Shown in pieces: positions 36,884 through 46,989 of a DNA stretch of 64,000 bases. The stretch's first letter is position 1, and the number at the start of each line of letters is the position of its first letter. This DNA is from Euonymus europaeus (lineage: Eukaryota; Streptophyta; Magnoliopsida; Celastrales; Celastraceae). The notes below the pieces were generated by a model, which did not search any database, was not told the origin of the DNA, and was given only the letters and a program-made list of their open reading frames with translations. Location: positions 13,280,501 through 13,344,500 of the forward strand of contig OY756958.1 of NCBI GenBank assembly GCA_963580455.1, written 5' to 3'. The position numbers and the translations under genes are program-made.

Positions 36884-36911
36884 GCACCAAAAACTGTCCC
36901 AGTTTTGGTGC
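36884..36911. other. Second related hairpin with one bulged A
   Basis: GCACCAAAAACTG and CAGTTTTGGTGC pair over 12 bp with one extra A, loop TCC. The end pair changed from A-T in the first hairpin to G-C here, so pairing is kept despite the substitution. Confidence 0.8.
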
Positions 36912-37306
36912 GTGTCTAGGAAGCCAATTATGCACCTTCACCCATATCACCACAAATCCAATTGATCACCAATCATGACACTGTCCAAAGTCCAACAAGT
37001 CCATGTCTGAACTGTTCTTCTGAACTCCCAATCTGAATTGAATGCATATTTTCTCCTCTTTGTTTTCTTCTTTCCTTTTCATTTTTCTTCACTGTCGTTT
37101 TTTTTTTTTTTGTTCTTCTCTTTTTTCTTTTTCTTTTTTTTTTGTCCCTAATTTTTGCCTAGAGCGCCCTTTCAGGTTTTCACTCCAGCGGGATTTTTTT
37201 GGTCATAATTATGCAAATGTCTCTATTGAAGACAGTAACTCAATTTATTCATCAGAAACTAACTTTCCCAAAAGATAAACAACACCACGTCTGCAATGTT
37301 CCCCAA

Positions 37307-38416
37307 TTACTGAAATGATGGAAAATAAAAATTCCCTGACTGAAATCCCAGGTTTTCATGATTTTCAGAAGAATAACAATTCTGTGGTTGGGCTTGTGTA
37401 GTAGAAAATTGTATGGTATGCCTTCCAAAATCATTGGATGACTGATTAGGCATGTGTGTCATGGTTCCATGGTTGCCTGCAATATATGTCACTAACAGAT
37501 CAATACTTTTGGACAAGTGATCCAGACGTGCCTCAATCTGCGTTAACCTTTCAGCTACGTCAGTGGTTCCGGATGACTGAGAATGATGAATGGTAGGGGA
37601 TTCAGCCACAGTAGGAGTCTCTGCAATATCATCATCCTTATATCTTCCAATCATTCTACGATCAATAGCACATTTCGGATACTGCACCTCCTCATGCGGT
37701 GCCCAAAGAACTCCAGCTTTCATGCACAACGTGCAGATCAGAGAGGGCAAACAAAGCCCTATGGTTGTTGTATTAAGACAACTGTGCACAATAGAATTGT
37801 GTAAAATTTTGCCAACATCAATTGATTTTCCATGTAGAATACAATAAAGCAAAATTGCTCTATTTTTGCCGATATCTGTTGCATGACTACTTGGCATGAG
37901 CTTCGCCCAGATAAATCGCATCCAAGTCCTGCTATTTTTTGTCATAGCAGATGTGGGAAATGAGACTCCCACCCCATTAAATTTCTTCCAGACTGCTCCT
38001 GGCTTACACAACGTACGAATCACTTCATCCAAAATAGTATCAGACTCCAGCAAGGCCGAGAAATCATCATTGACGATATCTGGAAGATTGTAAACTGCAT
38101 TGATGGTTTTGCTATCAAATGGGACCATCATACCCCGAACATATACATGTTCATACCCTACAACTGCATTTGCATAAAATTCCCTTACCACTGGGACAAC
38201 TGCGGGTTTTGGCTGTGCAACAAAATCCTCCCAACCCCGCTCAGCAATAATTTTTGCAATTGCAGGCTCCGCTGTTAAAGAAGTTTGCAGACCTCTCTCT
38301 GAAATGATTTTTCTCACCCTTATTGATTCTCGATATTTCCTAACCGCTTCCCGACAGATAAAGCGATTTAGATCAGTCATTTGAGGGGATTGCTCGAATG
38401 GTCTTTTGGTAGCCAT
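37307..38416 (-). CDS. Retroelement ORF A, putative plant transposon-protein-like (369 aa)
   Basis: Complete frame from Met at 38,416 to TAA at 37,307, with no internal stop. Blocks typical of the putative plant transposon protein domain are visible: AERGWEDFV (58-66), VVREFYANA (76-84), VRGMMVPFDSKTINAVYNLP (93-112), a TWMRFIWAKLMPSSH-type segment (164-178), NRAILLYCILHGKSIDVGKI (185-204) and LICTLCMKAGV (226-236). 'KIISERG' and 'KIIAERG' (36-42, 55-61) look like a small internal duplication. Residues about 286-312 form a probable coiled coil (heptad Leu/Ile), and the tail is Gln/Asn/Ser-rich. It is the first ORF after the PBS and leader, the place where Ogre elements carry their extra ORF of unknown function. 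The intact frame suggests the insertion is not very old (inference). No enzymatic motif is visible. Confidence 0.72.
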   Translation of the reverse strand: MATKRPFEQSPQMTDLNRFICREAVRKYRESIRVRKIISERGLQTSLTAEPAIAKIIAERGWEDFVAQPKPAVVPVVREFYANAVVGYEHVYVRGMMVPFDSKTINAVYNLPDIVNDDFSALLESDTILDEVIRTLCKPGAVWKKFNGVGVSFPTSAMTKNSRTWMRFIWAKLMPSSHATDIGKNRAILLYCILHGKSIDVGKILHNSIVHSCLNTTTIGLCLPSLICTLCMKAGVLWAPHEEVQYPKCAIDRRMIGRYKDDDIAETPTVAESPTIHHSQSSGTTDVAERLTQIEARLDHLSKSIDLLVTYIAGNHGTMTHMPNQSSNDFGRHTIQFSTTQAQPQNCYSSENHENLGFQSGNFYFPSFQ

Positions 38417-40593
38417 AGAGATGAGCTAACTGAGGTGGTTCAAAATTGACCTGTGAAGTGGGAGAAGATCACGAAGGATTTCAAACAAGGAGTTTTAGCG
38501 GTGTAAGAAAAGAGAAAGAATTGGCGGATGGCCTGCTAGTAAAGCTGAGTTGACGGTGAAGAGGTGACTCAAAGAGAGAGAAGACGAAGTTGGCCAGAAG
38601 ATAGAGACAACATTGAAGAAGGCTTTGAATAAAATGTCATGAAAGAGAGAGATGAGAGGAAAAGTCAGGATTCACGGTTGAGTAGGTGGAAGAGATTACA
38701 AAGAAATGAAACACAAGATGGCTGGAGAGACAAAAAACATTAAAGAAGAGTTGAATAATTGGCAAAAGAAGGAGACAATGGAGGAATATTGGAATGCACG
38801 CCTGAATTAGCGATAAAGATGGTGAGTGATTGTGAAATATCTCATTTGGCAACCAAAAGATCCACAGACAAGGAAATCACTCATTTAACATAGAAATTGT
38901 CCTCACGTGGTCAACATCGTAACCTGCGCATAGCTGCTCCTCAACTATGCTCATTATTGATGGTATCAATTCAAGTCACCTTAGCCATATTAAAGTCTTA
39001 ATCTCAAAGTCAATGCACATTATCCTCACCATTGCCACCATTATCAATCAGCACGTGGTCACATAACAAAAGTATTTATTGCACTATCCACTTGTATGGG
39101 AGCCACATATTCGTTTCTGAATTTCCTCCGTAATCTGTTTGGTTTCCTTGTCATTTTCTGAGTCATTTGACCAATATTCTTTTCCCTCACTGTACCTGAG
39201 GATTCAAATCTAACATCCCTGTCAGGGTGGCAAAAATCATCTGATGATATTTCAAATTTATTCCCCGTGTCAGAGAAGGATTCAACATTATTTATTGAGT
39301 GCACCCAAAAACTGTTTCATTAGGCTCATCTTTTTCATTATCGTCAATTTCAATCTTGGTGAATGAAATGGTAGAACGTGTGAGATTTGGAAATTATGGA
39401 AAAATGAAAAAGAATGATTTTGAGAATTTTAAACGAAGAGCTTTATTCATGGTGATAATATGGAAAAGATGAAATGATGCAACATGCAACAGCCGTATTG
39501 AGACTTCATCAGAGACAATGTAAGACATGCTCGTTACAAAACCCAATAAGTGGTCATGAGCTAGACCACAAATGGTTGTGCATTTAGAGATTACTCCCTG
39601 AGGCCATTAATAAGATACTAGAAATTTCCACACCGATCCAGTTACTAAGCTCAAAAACCAATGGGCGAGAAATGATTAGTAGTAGAGTTGACTTATTTAT
39701 ATAACAGCAACATGAAGATTAACCGTCAATGCCCCAATATTATCATTTGCCAATGATTTTTATTTTTATTTTTTATTTCTTTTTTGTCATTTTTTTTACC
39801 AACTTCATTAATATATGCATGATTGTGAATTTATGTACATCCTATAAACAAGGGAACCATTGTACATGTGATGGTAATGAACGACACATATATACATGGA
39901 TAAAACCTAACTAATGTGTGCAAAATAATACAGGAAATGTATATACATACATGTATGAGTGAAAGAGGGGTATATACATGGGCATAATTTTAAATGATGT
40001 ATGCAAGATAAATACATGAAACCTTTATGTACAATCAAAACAATATATGTACGAATCAAAACAAAACATTATATACAACAAACACAACAATGTATGTACA
40101 ACAAAATAATATATACAACACCCAAAAGATGTAAGATTAGAAGTAGTTTCATGTGTCCTATGTCTATGGTCATTGGTTATGGACAATCTAGGCTCCCGAC
40201 TTATTCCCCCGCCAGTGTCCATTGCTGGAATAACCTGGGTCCCCCTTAATAGAGGAGTGGGTCGAGTGAGGATTTTTTGCGAGCCTGCACGGGGATTGAA
40301 ATCCCTCGAAGGTCTCGTTCACTTCATCCTCTCCTAAAGGTTTTGAGCCCGAGTTGTTGGACTCATGAAAAGGTATCGTGCACAATGTGTGAGGACAATA
40401 ATAAAAATAAAAAGCTCACAAAACACAACAATTTTTTAAAAATAATAAGAGAATATCAATAAAAAAAACTAGAGAAATAAAACACCAAATATATTTAAAA
40501 CAAACAAAATCAAATAATGGGATAAGAAAAGTTAAATTTTGAAGGCCCAACTCACTAGTTTTAAGAAATCTATATACATTTAAAAACTAGTTT
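38417..40593 (-). other. Retroelement 5' leader (untranslated region)
   Basis: 2.2 kb between the PBS and ORF A. It is AT-rich near the PBS (40,380-40,600) and purine-rich near ORF A on the plus strand. The longest frames (for example 39,059-39,304 minus, 81 codons, and 40,188-40,385 minus) have no recognisable domain. I see no tRNA and no clear splice or promoter signal. Confidence 0.6.
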
Positions 40594-40611
40594 TCCCCAG
40601 TGAAGTCGCCA
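40594..40611 (-). promoter_or_regulatory. Primer-binding site, tRNA-Arg type
   Basis: On the minus strand, TGGCGACTTCACTGGGGA begins 2 nt after the LTR end (...TTGCGACA, 40,614). TGGCGACTCC... is the complement of a plant tRNA-Arg 3' end with CCA and is the usual PBS of Ogre/Tat elements (established knowledge). Here the match is good over the first eight bases, with mismatches after that. It fixes the orientation: the LTR at 40,614-42,765 is the 5' LTR of a minus-strand element. Confidence 0.75.
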
Positions 40612-40916
40612 GTTGTCGCAACAAGTTTTGCGAAAGGAATTTTTAAAAAGAAGTCGCCACCAATTGTAATAGGTGCAATTGGTCACCAATAAAAATAATT
40701 TGGTCTGCGAAAATCCAGAAAAAATGGGTAAGTGAGTTTGTTACGTGTGGGGAAGGTGTTAGGCACCCCACAACGTCTGTTTTAAAAACAGTTGTCAATT
40801 TAACTTTTATTATCCCATTATATGATTAAGAAAATTAAACGTGATAAAAAATATATACATGATAAATATTTACAGTATATAAAAGTCATATTGAGAGTCT
40901 AATATTGAAGTTCATG

Positions 40917-41340
40917 GAACCCTTCCATCCAATGGTCAAGTGTCCATGAAACACTCTCACCTCAAGAATTTTCTATGAGGGTGCATCCAATGCATTTCCC
41001 CAAATTAATTCCATCGTCGGTTAAGGCTTTCGATATAATTTTTATATACACATAAAATATACAACATGAATGCTGAAAAATAAAAATAAGAACTCCTCTC
41101 CATCCAATGGTTAGGAATTCCTAAAAAATTCCTCAAGAATCCGATCGAAAACATCCAATGCTACTCGATTAGTTCCGTCGTCGAATAAGGCTTTCAATAT
41201 AATTTTTATATACAATATAAATGCTTTAAAAATATTCTCTCCATCCAATGGATGAGAATTTCGTAAGATTTTATCCTCAAAAATCCTTTTGGGTTAGCAT
41301 CCAATGCTTCTCCGTTTGGTTCCATCGTAGGATATTTGGC
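40917..41340. repeat. Triplicated 140-175 bp repeat inside the LTR
   Basis: 'ccatccaatgg' occurs at 40,925, 41,100 and 41,241. Each is followed by a related stretch with 'cctca(a)gaat', a second 'catccaatgc' and 'ttccatcgtc' or similar. The first two units also share 'aaggctttc.atataattt' at their ends. Units are 175 and 141 bp apart and clearly diverged. Confidence 0.75.
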
Positions 41341-41935
41341 GATTTGAACATAGAAAATCGTATGATTTGATTCTTTTTAAAATTATTTAAACAGCCCAAT
41401 ATCCTACAATTATCAAACCGGCCCAATTTGTCATAAACCAATCTTGACCCAAAACACTAAGGCCCAGCATATTAAATAAACCAATCTCGGCCCGTTAACA
41501 ATACCAACAGAAACCTTAAATCCAGAAATAAACAAAACCCAAGATCCCCAAAATCTAGCCCAAAACAAAAATAACAGAGTCCAACCCAAAACAAACAAAG
41601 TCGGCCCAACACTGTTCATCTTCTTCCTCCAAGCTTCAGCCCAAACGGCACCAGCAACATCCCTTTCCTCTGCCATCCGGCTCACCTGCATGTCTTCCCG
41701 TCTGACCTGCAAACAAAGAAACAGAGCAGCAAACCAGCAAAACCAGATCCAAAAATCCACAATAACAAGCATAATTGGTACAGATTTAAACAATAAAAGA
41801 ACTTTAAATACAAGATTGAAACTACCTCGGGTTCCCCTCCGAATCTTTTCTTCTTCAAAGTCTCTGGATTTGCATTCCTCTGCCATGCTTCCTTACCTTC
41901 TCGAACGACAATCGGACCGTTCAGAATAACGTTTC

Positions 41936-42180
41936 AGGTGTTACGAAGCTACTATCCAAATTTCACTTCGATCGGTCCACGGATCAGTCCCCGATCGTTG
42001 ATTGCAAAACCTGTGCGCAGTGTCTCTTCTCCCCAGAATTGCAGTCACTTTCTATCAGAAGCTGGGGTAGATAGACACCTTCAAATGGCAATCGCACCGA
42101 TCCGAATAAAGCTCCAAGTGTTGTGAAGCTACTGTCCAAATTTCACTTCGATCGGACCACGGATCGTTCCCCGATCATTC
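41936..42180. repeat. Duplicated 60-bp segment inside the LTR
   Basis: 41,936-41,998 and 42,115-42,176 share 'gaagctact.tccaaatttc', 'acttcgatcgg' and 'ccacggatc.' followed by 'ccccgatc', about 180 bp apart. The GATCG/CGATC-rich core could form partial hairpins. The second unit lies next to the breakpoint of the duplicated LTR fragment (42,111). Confidence 0.8.
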
Positions 42181-42765
42181 CGTCCAGAAAACTGGTGCAG
42201 CACCCCTAAATCCACTCTCCTCCGAAATTCCTCTCAAAAAACCAACCCCCCCATTTTCTGTTTCTTCTTCCATTTTTATAAACCAAAAACCGAATCAAAC
42301 ACCTCCCCAAAATCAACAAAATCGGCTTCCAAAGCCTCTCTCTCTCTCCATTTTCAACCTTTCGGCGCCTCCTTCTCCTTTTTTTTCTTCTCTTCCACCT
42401 ACCAACGGCGGCGGCTCCCTCCAAGCAACAAAAGCTTTTTCCACAAAGCTTTCTCTTCTTTAGGTATTAGGGTTAGGTTTAGGTGGTGGGCTGGGTAGGA
42501 TAGCTTGGGCTTTGGCTTTTGGTGAGTTAAATGGGTGATGGGCTCGGTTTGGGTAGAATTAGTTGAGAAATGGGCTGGGCCAACTGGGCAATGGGCTAAT
42601 TAATTTTGGGTTTGGTTAAATTGGGTAGCTGTAGTATTTGATTATTTAGGGCTTAAGTTTGGGTCAAAATTTGGATGAATTATTTGGTATATTTTTATTT
42701 TTATTTTTTATTTCTTTTTCTTTCTTTTTAACTTGAAACTTCCCGGACAAAAATGGGGTACTACA

Positions 42766-44943
42766 GCATCAAAATAATCTAGGAAACTTATACTCGTAAA
42801 ATTTGACATAGAACAACAATAAAAAGTGTACACCGAGCAACTTTGATGGTCCGAAGTTGCTCAACTCACTCTATGGGAAGCTTTAAACTGTTTTGTCCAT
42901 TTGTCATAGAAACTTGTTGTTTTGCCATAAAAACAATCTACAAAGCTTTTACTCATAAAATGTGACATAGAAGAACAATAAAAGGTGTACACCGAGCAAC
43001 TTTGATGGTCCGAAGTTGCTCAACTCACTCTGTGGAGGAGCTTTAAACTGTTTTGTCCATTTGTCATAGAAAGTTGTTGTTTTGCCATCAAAATAATCTA
43101 CAAAGCTTATCCTCATAAAATGTGATATAGAAGAATAATAAAAAGTGTACACCGAGCAACTTTGACGATCCGAAGTTGCGCAACTCTCTCTACGGAGGAG
43201 CTTTTAAAGTTTTTGTCCATCTTTCTTAGAAATTTGGTGTTTTGGCATCGAAATAATCTAGGAATCTTATACTCGTAAAATTTTACATAGAAGATCAATA
43301 AAAAGTGTACACCGAGCAACTTTGATGGTCCGAAGTTGCTCAACTCTCTCTATGGATTTGCTTTTAACGGTTTTGTCGATTTGTCATAGATAGTTGGTGT
43401 TTTGGAATCGAAAAAATCTAGGAAGCCTAAACTCGTAAAATTGGACTTAGGAGAACAATAAAAAGTTTACAGCGAACAACATTAATGCTCTGAAGAAGCT
43501 CAACTCCTTCTATGGAGGAGCTTTAAACTGTTTTGTCCATTTGAAATAGAAAGTTGGGGTTTTGGCATCGAAATAATCTAGGAAGCATATACTCATAAAA
43601 TTTGACATAGAAGAACAATAAAAAGTGTACACCGAGAAACATTAATGGTCCGAAGTTGCTCAACTTTCTCTATAGAGGAGCTTTTAACGTTTTTGTCCAT
43701 TTCTCTTAGAAAGTTGGTGTTTTGGCATCGAAATAATCTAGGAAGCTTATATTCGTAATATTTGACATAGAAGAACAATAAAAAGTGTACATCGAGCAAC
43801 ATTGATAGTCCGAAGTTGCTCAACTCACTCTATGGAGGAGCTTTTAACGGTGTTGTCCATTTGAAATAGAAAGTTAGGGTTTTGGCACCGAAATAATCTT
43901 GGAAGCTTATACTCTCAAAATTTGACATAGAAGAAAAATAAAAATTGTACACCGAGAACCTTTGATGGTCCGAAGATGCTCAACTCACTCTATGGAGGAG
44001 CTTTAAACTGTTTTATCCATTTGTCATAGAAAGTTGTTGTTTTGCCAACAAAATAATCTACAAAGCTTATACTCGTAAAATGTGACATAGAAGAACAATA
44101 AAAAGTGTACACCGAGCAACTTTGAAAGTCCGAAGTTGCTCAACTCACTCTATGGTGGAGCTTTAAATGGTTTCGTCCATTTGTCATGGAAAGTTTGGGT
44201 TTTGGCATAGAAATAATCTAAGAAGCTTGTACTCGTAAAATTTGACATAGTAGAACAATAAAAAGTGTACACCGAGCAACTTTGATGGTCTGAAGTTGCT
44301 CAACTCTCTCTATGGAGTAGCTTTTAACGGTTTTGTGCATTTGTCTTATAAATTTGGTGTTTTGGCATCAAAATAATCTAGGAAGCTTATACTCGTAAAA
44401 TTTGACATAGAACAACAATAAAAAGTGTACACCGAGCAACTTTGATGGTCCGAAGTTGCTCAACTCACTCTATGGGAAGCTTTAAACTGTTTTGTCCATT
44501 TGTCATAGAAACTTGTTGTTTTGCCATCAAAACAGTCTACAAAGCTTTTACTCGTAAAATGTGACATAGAAGAACAATAAAAGGTGTACACCGAGCAACT
44601 TTGATGGTCCGAAGTTGCTCAACTCACTCTGTGGAGGAGCTTTAAACTGTTTTGTCCATTTGTCATAGAAAGTTGTTGTTTTGCCATCAAAATAATCTAC
44701 AAAGCTTATCCTCATAAAATGTGATATAGAAGAATAATAAAAAGTGTACACCGAGCAACTTTGACGATCCGAAGTTGCTCAACTCTCTCTACGGAGGAGC
44801 TTTAAAAGTTTTTGTCCATCTCTCTTAGAAATTTGGGGTTTTGGCATCGAAATAATCTAGGAAGCTTATACTCGTAAAATTTTACATAGAAGATCAATAA
44901 AAAGTGTACACCGAGCAACTTTGATGGTCCGAAGTTGCTCAAC
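42766..44943 (+). repeat. 580-bp block repeated at 1,599-bp offset
   Basis: 42,766-43,345 matches 44,365-44,943, and the same block is found a third time at 32,947-33,500. The copy at 44,365 is the only one preceded by ordinary satellite ('ggtgttttg'), so it shows the site before retroelement insertion. A further block, 43,880-44,460, recurs at 46,280-46,860 (offset 2,400, 15 monomers), including the odd 'actctcaaaatttgac'. Confidence 0.85.
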
Positions 44944-46989
44944 TCTCTCTATGGAGGAACTTTAAAATGTTTTGTCCATTTCTCATAGAAAGTTGTTGTT
45001 TTGCCATCAAAACAATCTACAAAGCTTATACTCGTAAAATGTGACATAGAAGAACGAAAAAAGGTGTACACCGAGCAACTTTGATGGTCCGAAGTTGCTC
45101 AACTCACTCTGTGCGGGAGCTTTAAACTGTTTTGTGCATTTGTCATAGAAAGTTGTTGTTTTGCCGTCAAAATAATCTACAAAGCTTATACTCATTAAAT
45201 GTGACATAGAAGAACAATAAAAAGTGTACACCGAGCAACTTTGATGATCCGAAGTTGTTCAATTCTCTCTATGGAGGAGCTTTTAAAGTTTTTGTCCATT
45301 TCTCCTAGAAATTTGGGGTTTTGTCATCGAAAAAATCTAGGAAGCTTATACTCGTAAAATTTGACATAGAAGAACAATAAAAAGTATACACCGAGCAACT
45401 ATGATAGTCCGAAGTTGCTCAACTCACTCTATGGAGGAGCTTTTAACGGTGTTGTCCATTTGAAATAGAAAGTTGGGGTTTTGGCATCGAAATAATCTAG
45501 GAAGCTTATACTCGTAAAATGTGACATAGAAGAACAATAAAAAGTGTACAACGAGAAACATTAATGGTCCGAAGTTGCTCGACTCTCTCTATAGAGGAGC
45601 TTTTAACCTTTTTTTTCCATTTCTCTTAGAAAGTTGGTGTTTTGGCATCGAAATAATCTAAGAAGCTTGTATTCGTAATATTTGACATAGAAGAACAATA
45701 AAAAGTGTAAACCGAGCAACTTTGATAATCCGAAGTTGCTCAACTCACTCTATGGAGGAGCTTTAAACTGTTTTGTCCATTTGTCATAGAAAGTTGTTGT
45801 TTTGCCATCAAAATAATCTACGAAGCTTATACTCGTAAAATTTGACATAGAAGAACAATAAAAAGTGTGCACCGAGCATTTTTGATGATCCGAAGTTGCT
45901 CAACTCTCTCTATGGAGTAGCATTTAATGATTTTGTCGATTTGTCATAGATAGCTGGTGTTTTGGCATCGTAATTATCTAGGAAGCTTAACTCGTTAAAT
46001 TTTACTTAGGAGAACAAGTAAAAGTTTATACGGAACAACATTAATGGTCCGAAGTTGCTCAACTCCTTCTATGGAGGAGCTTTTAACGGTGTTGTCCATT
46101 TGAAATAGAAAGTTGGGGTTTTGGCATCGAAATAATCTAGGAAGCCTACACTCGTAAAATTTGACATAGAAGAACAAAAAAAAGTGTACACCGAGCAACT
46201 TTGATGGTCCGAAGTTGCTCAACTAACTCTATAGAGGAGCTTTAAACAATTTCGTGCATTTGTCATAGAAAGTTGGGGATTTGACATCGAAATAATCTAG
46301 GAAGCTTATACTCTCAAAATTTGACATAGAAGAAAAATAAAAATTGTACACCGAGCAACTTTGATGGTCCGAAGATGCTCAACTCACTCTATGGAGGAGC
46401 TTTAAACTGTTTTATCCATTTGCCATAGAAAGTTGTTGTTTTGCCAACAAAATAATCTACAAAGCTTATACTCGTAAAATGTGACATAGGAGAATAATAA
46501 AAAGTGTACACCGAGCAACTTTGAAAGTCCGAAGTTGCTCAACTCACTCTATCGTGGAGCATAAATGGTTTCGTCCATTTGTCATGGAAAGTTTGGGTTT
46601 TGGCATCGAAATAATCTAAGAAGCTTATACTCGTAAACTTTGACATAGAAGAACAATAAAAAGTGTACACCGAGCAACTTTGATGGTCTGAAGTTGCTCA
46701 ACTCTCTCTATGGAGTAGCTTTTAACGGTTTTGTGCATTTGTCTTATAAATTTGGTGTTTTGGTATCAAAATAATCTAGGAAGCTTATACTCGTAAAATT
46801 TGACATAGAACAACAATAAAAAGTGTACACCGAGCAACTTTGATGGTCCGAAGTTGCTCAACTCACTCTATAGAGAAGCTTTTAACGTTTTTGTCCATTT
46901 CTCTTAGAAAGTTGGTGTTTTGGCATCGAAATAATCTAGGAAGCTTATATTCGTAATATTTGACATAGAAGAACAATAAAAAGTGTACA

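Larger units (their letters stand above)
36111..37306 (-). other. Retroelement spacer between ORF A and minisatellite
   Basis: About 1.2 kb without a convincing gene. It has long T/C-rich tracts on the plus strand (36,276-36,320 and 37,050-37,145) and two related hairpins (36,763-36,789 and 36,884-36,911). Small frames here follow the pyrimidine tracts and are rejected. Confidence 0.6.
33501..42765 (-). mobile_element. Ogre/Tat-like Ty3/gypsy retrotransposon, 3'-truncated
   Basis: Minus-strand element of 9,265 bp preserved from its 5' LTR (42,765 to 40,614) through the PBS (40,611-40,594), leader, ORF A (38,416-37,307), spacer and ORF B (35,236-34,250), to a minisatellite where it breaks at 33,501. 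No gag, protease, reverse transcriptase, RNase H, integrase or 3' LTR is present. The assignment rests on the long LTR, a PBS of the tRNA-Arg type used by Ogre/Tat elements, and extra ORFs between the PBS and the missing gag, which is known for Ogre. The outer LTR end meets satellite 'gcatcaaaataatc'. The uninterrupted site is visible at 44,361-44,380 ('tttggcatcaaaat'), so GCATC is the likely target site, but the partner duplication is lost. Confidence 0.78.
40614..42765 (-). mobile_element. 5' LTR of the Ogre/Tat-like element, 2,152 bp
   Basis: Read on the minus strand it starts TGTAGTACCCC (42,765) and ends TTGCGACA (40,614), giving TG...CA termini, and is followed by the PBS. The outer edge meets satellite directly. 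The first 655 bp recur as the fragment at 32,307-32,946. It contains two sets of internal repeats (40,917-41,340 and 41,936-42,180). A 151-codon frame (41,431-41,886, minus) has no domain and is not called. No second full copy exists in the window, so the insertion cannot be dated by LTR-LTR divergence. Confidence 0.8.

Noticed and set aside
36223..37278. Several 60-88 codon ORFs between ORF A and ORF B
   Set aside because: Built from T/C-rich or A/G-rich tracts (F/S/L-rich peptides). No domain and no consistent strand.
39059..39304. 81-codon minus-strand ORF in the leader
   Set aside because: No recognisable motif, short, and situated in a long untranslated leader. It could be a remnant but cannot be supported.
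41431..41886. 151-codon minus-strand ORF
   Set aside because: Lies wholly inside the LTR, is rich in W/F/L from a pyrimidine-rich stretch, and has no recognisable domain.
40614..42765. Initial reading of the LTR as a 3' LTR of a plus-strand element with antisense ORFs
   Set aside because: The sequence next to 40,614 is a tRNA-Arg-type PBS on the minus strand, not a polypurine tract. This makes it the 5' LTR of a minus-strand element with sense ORFs.
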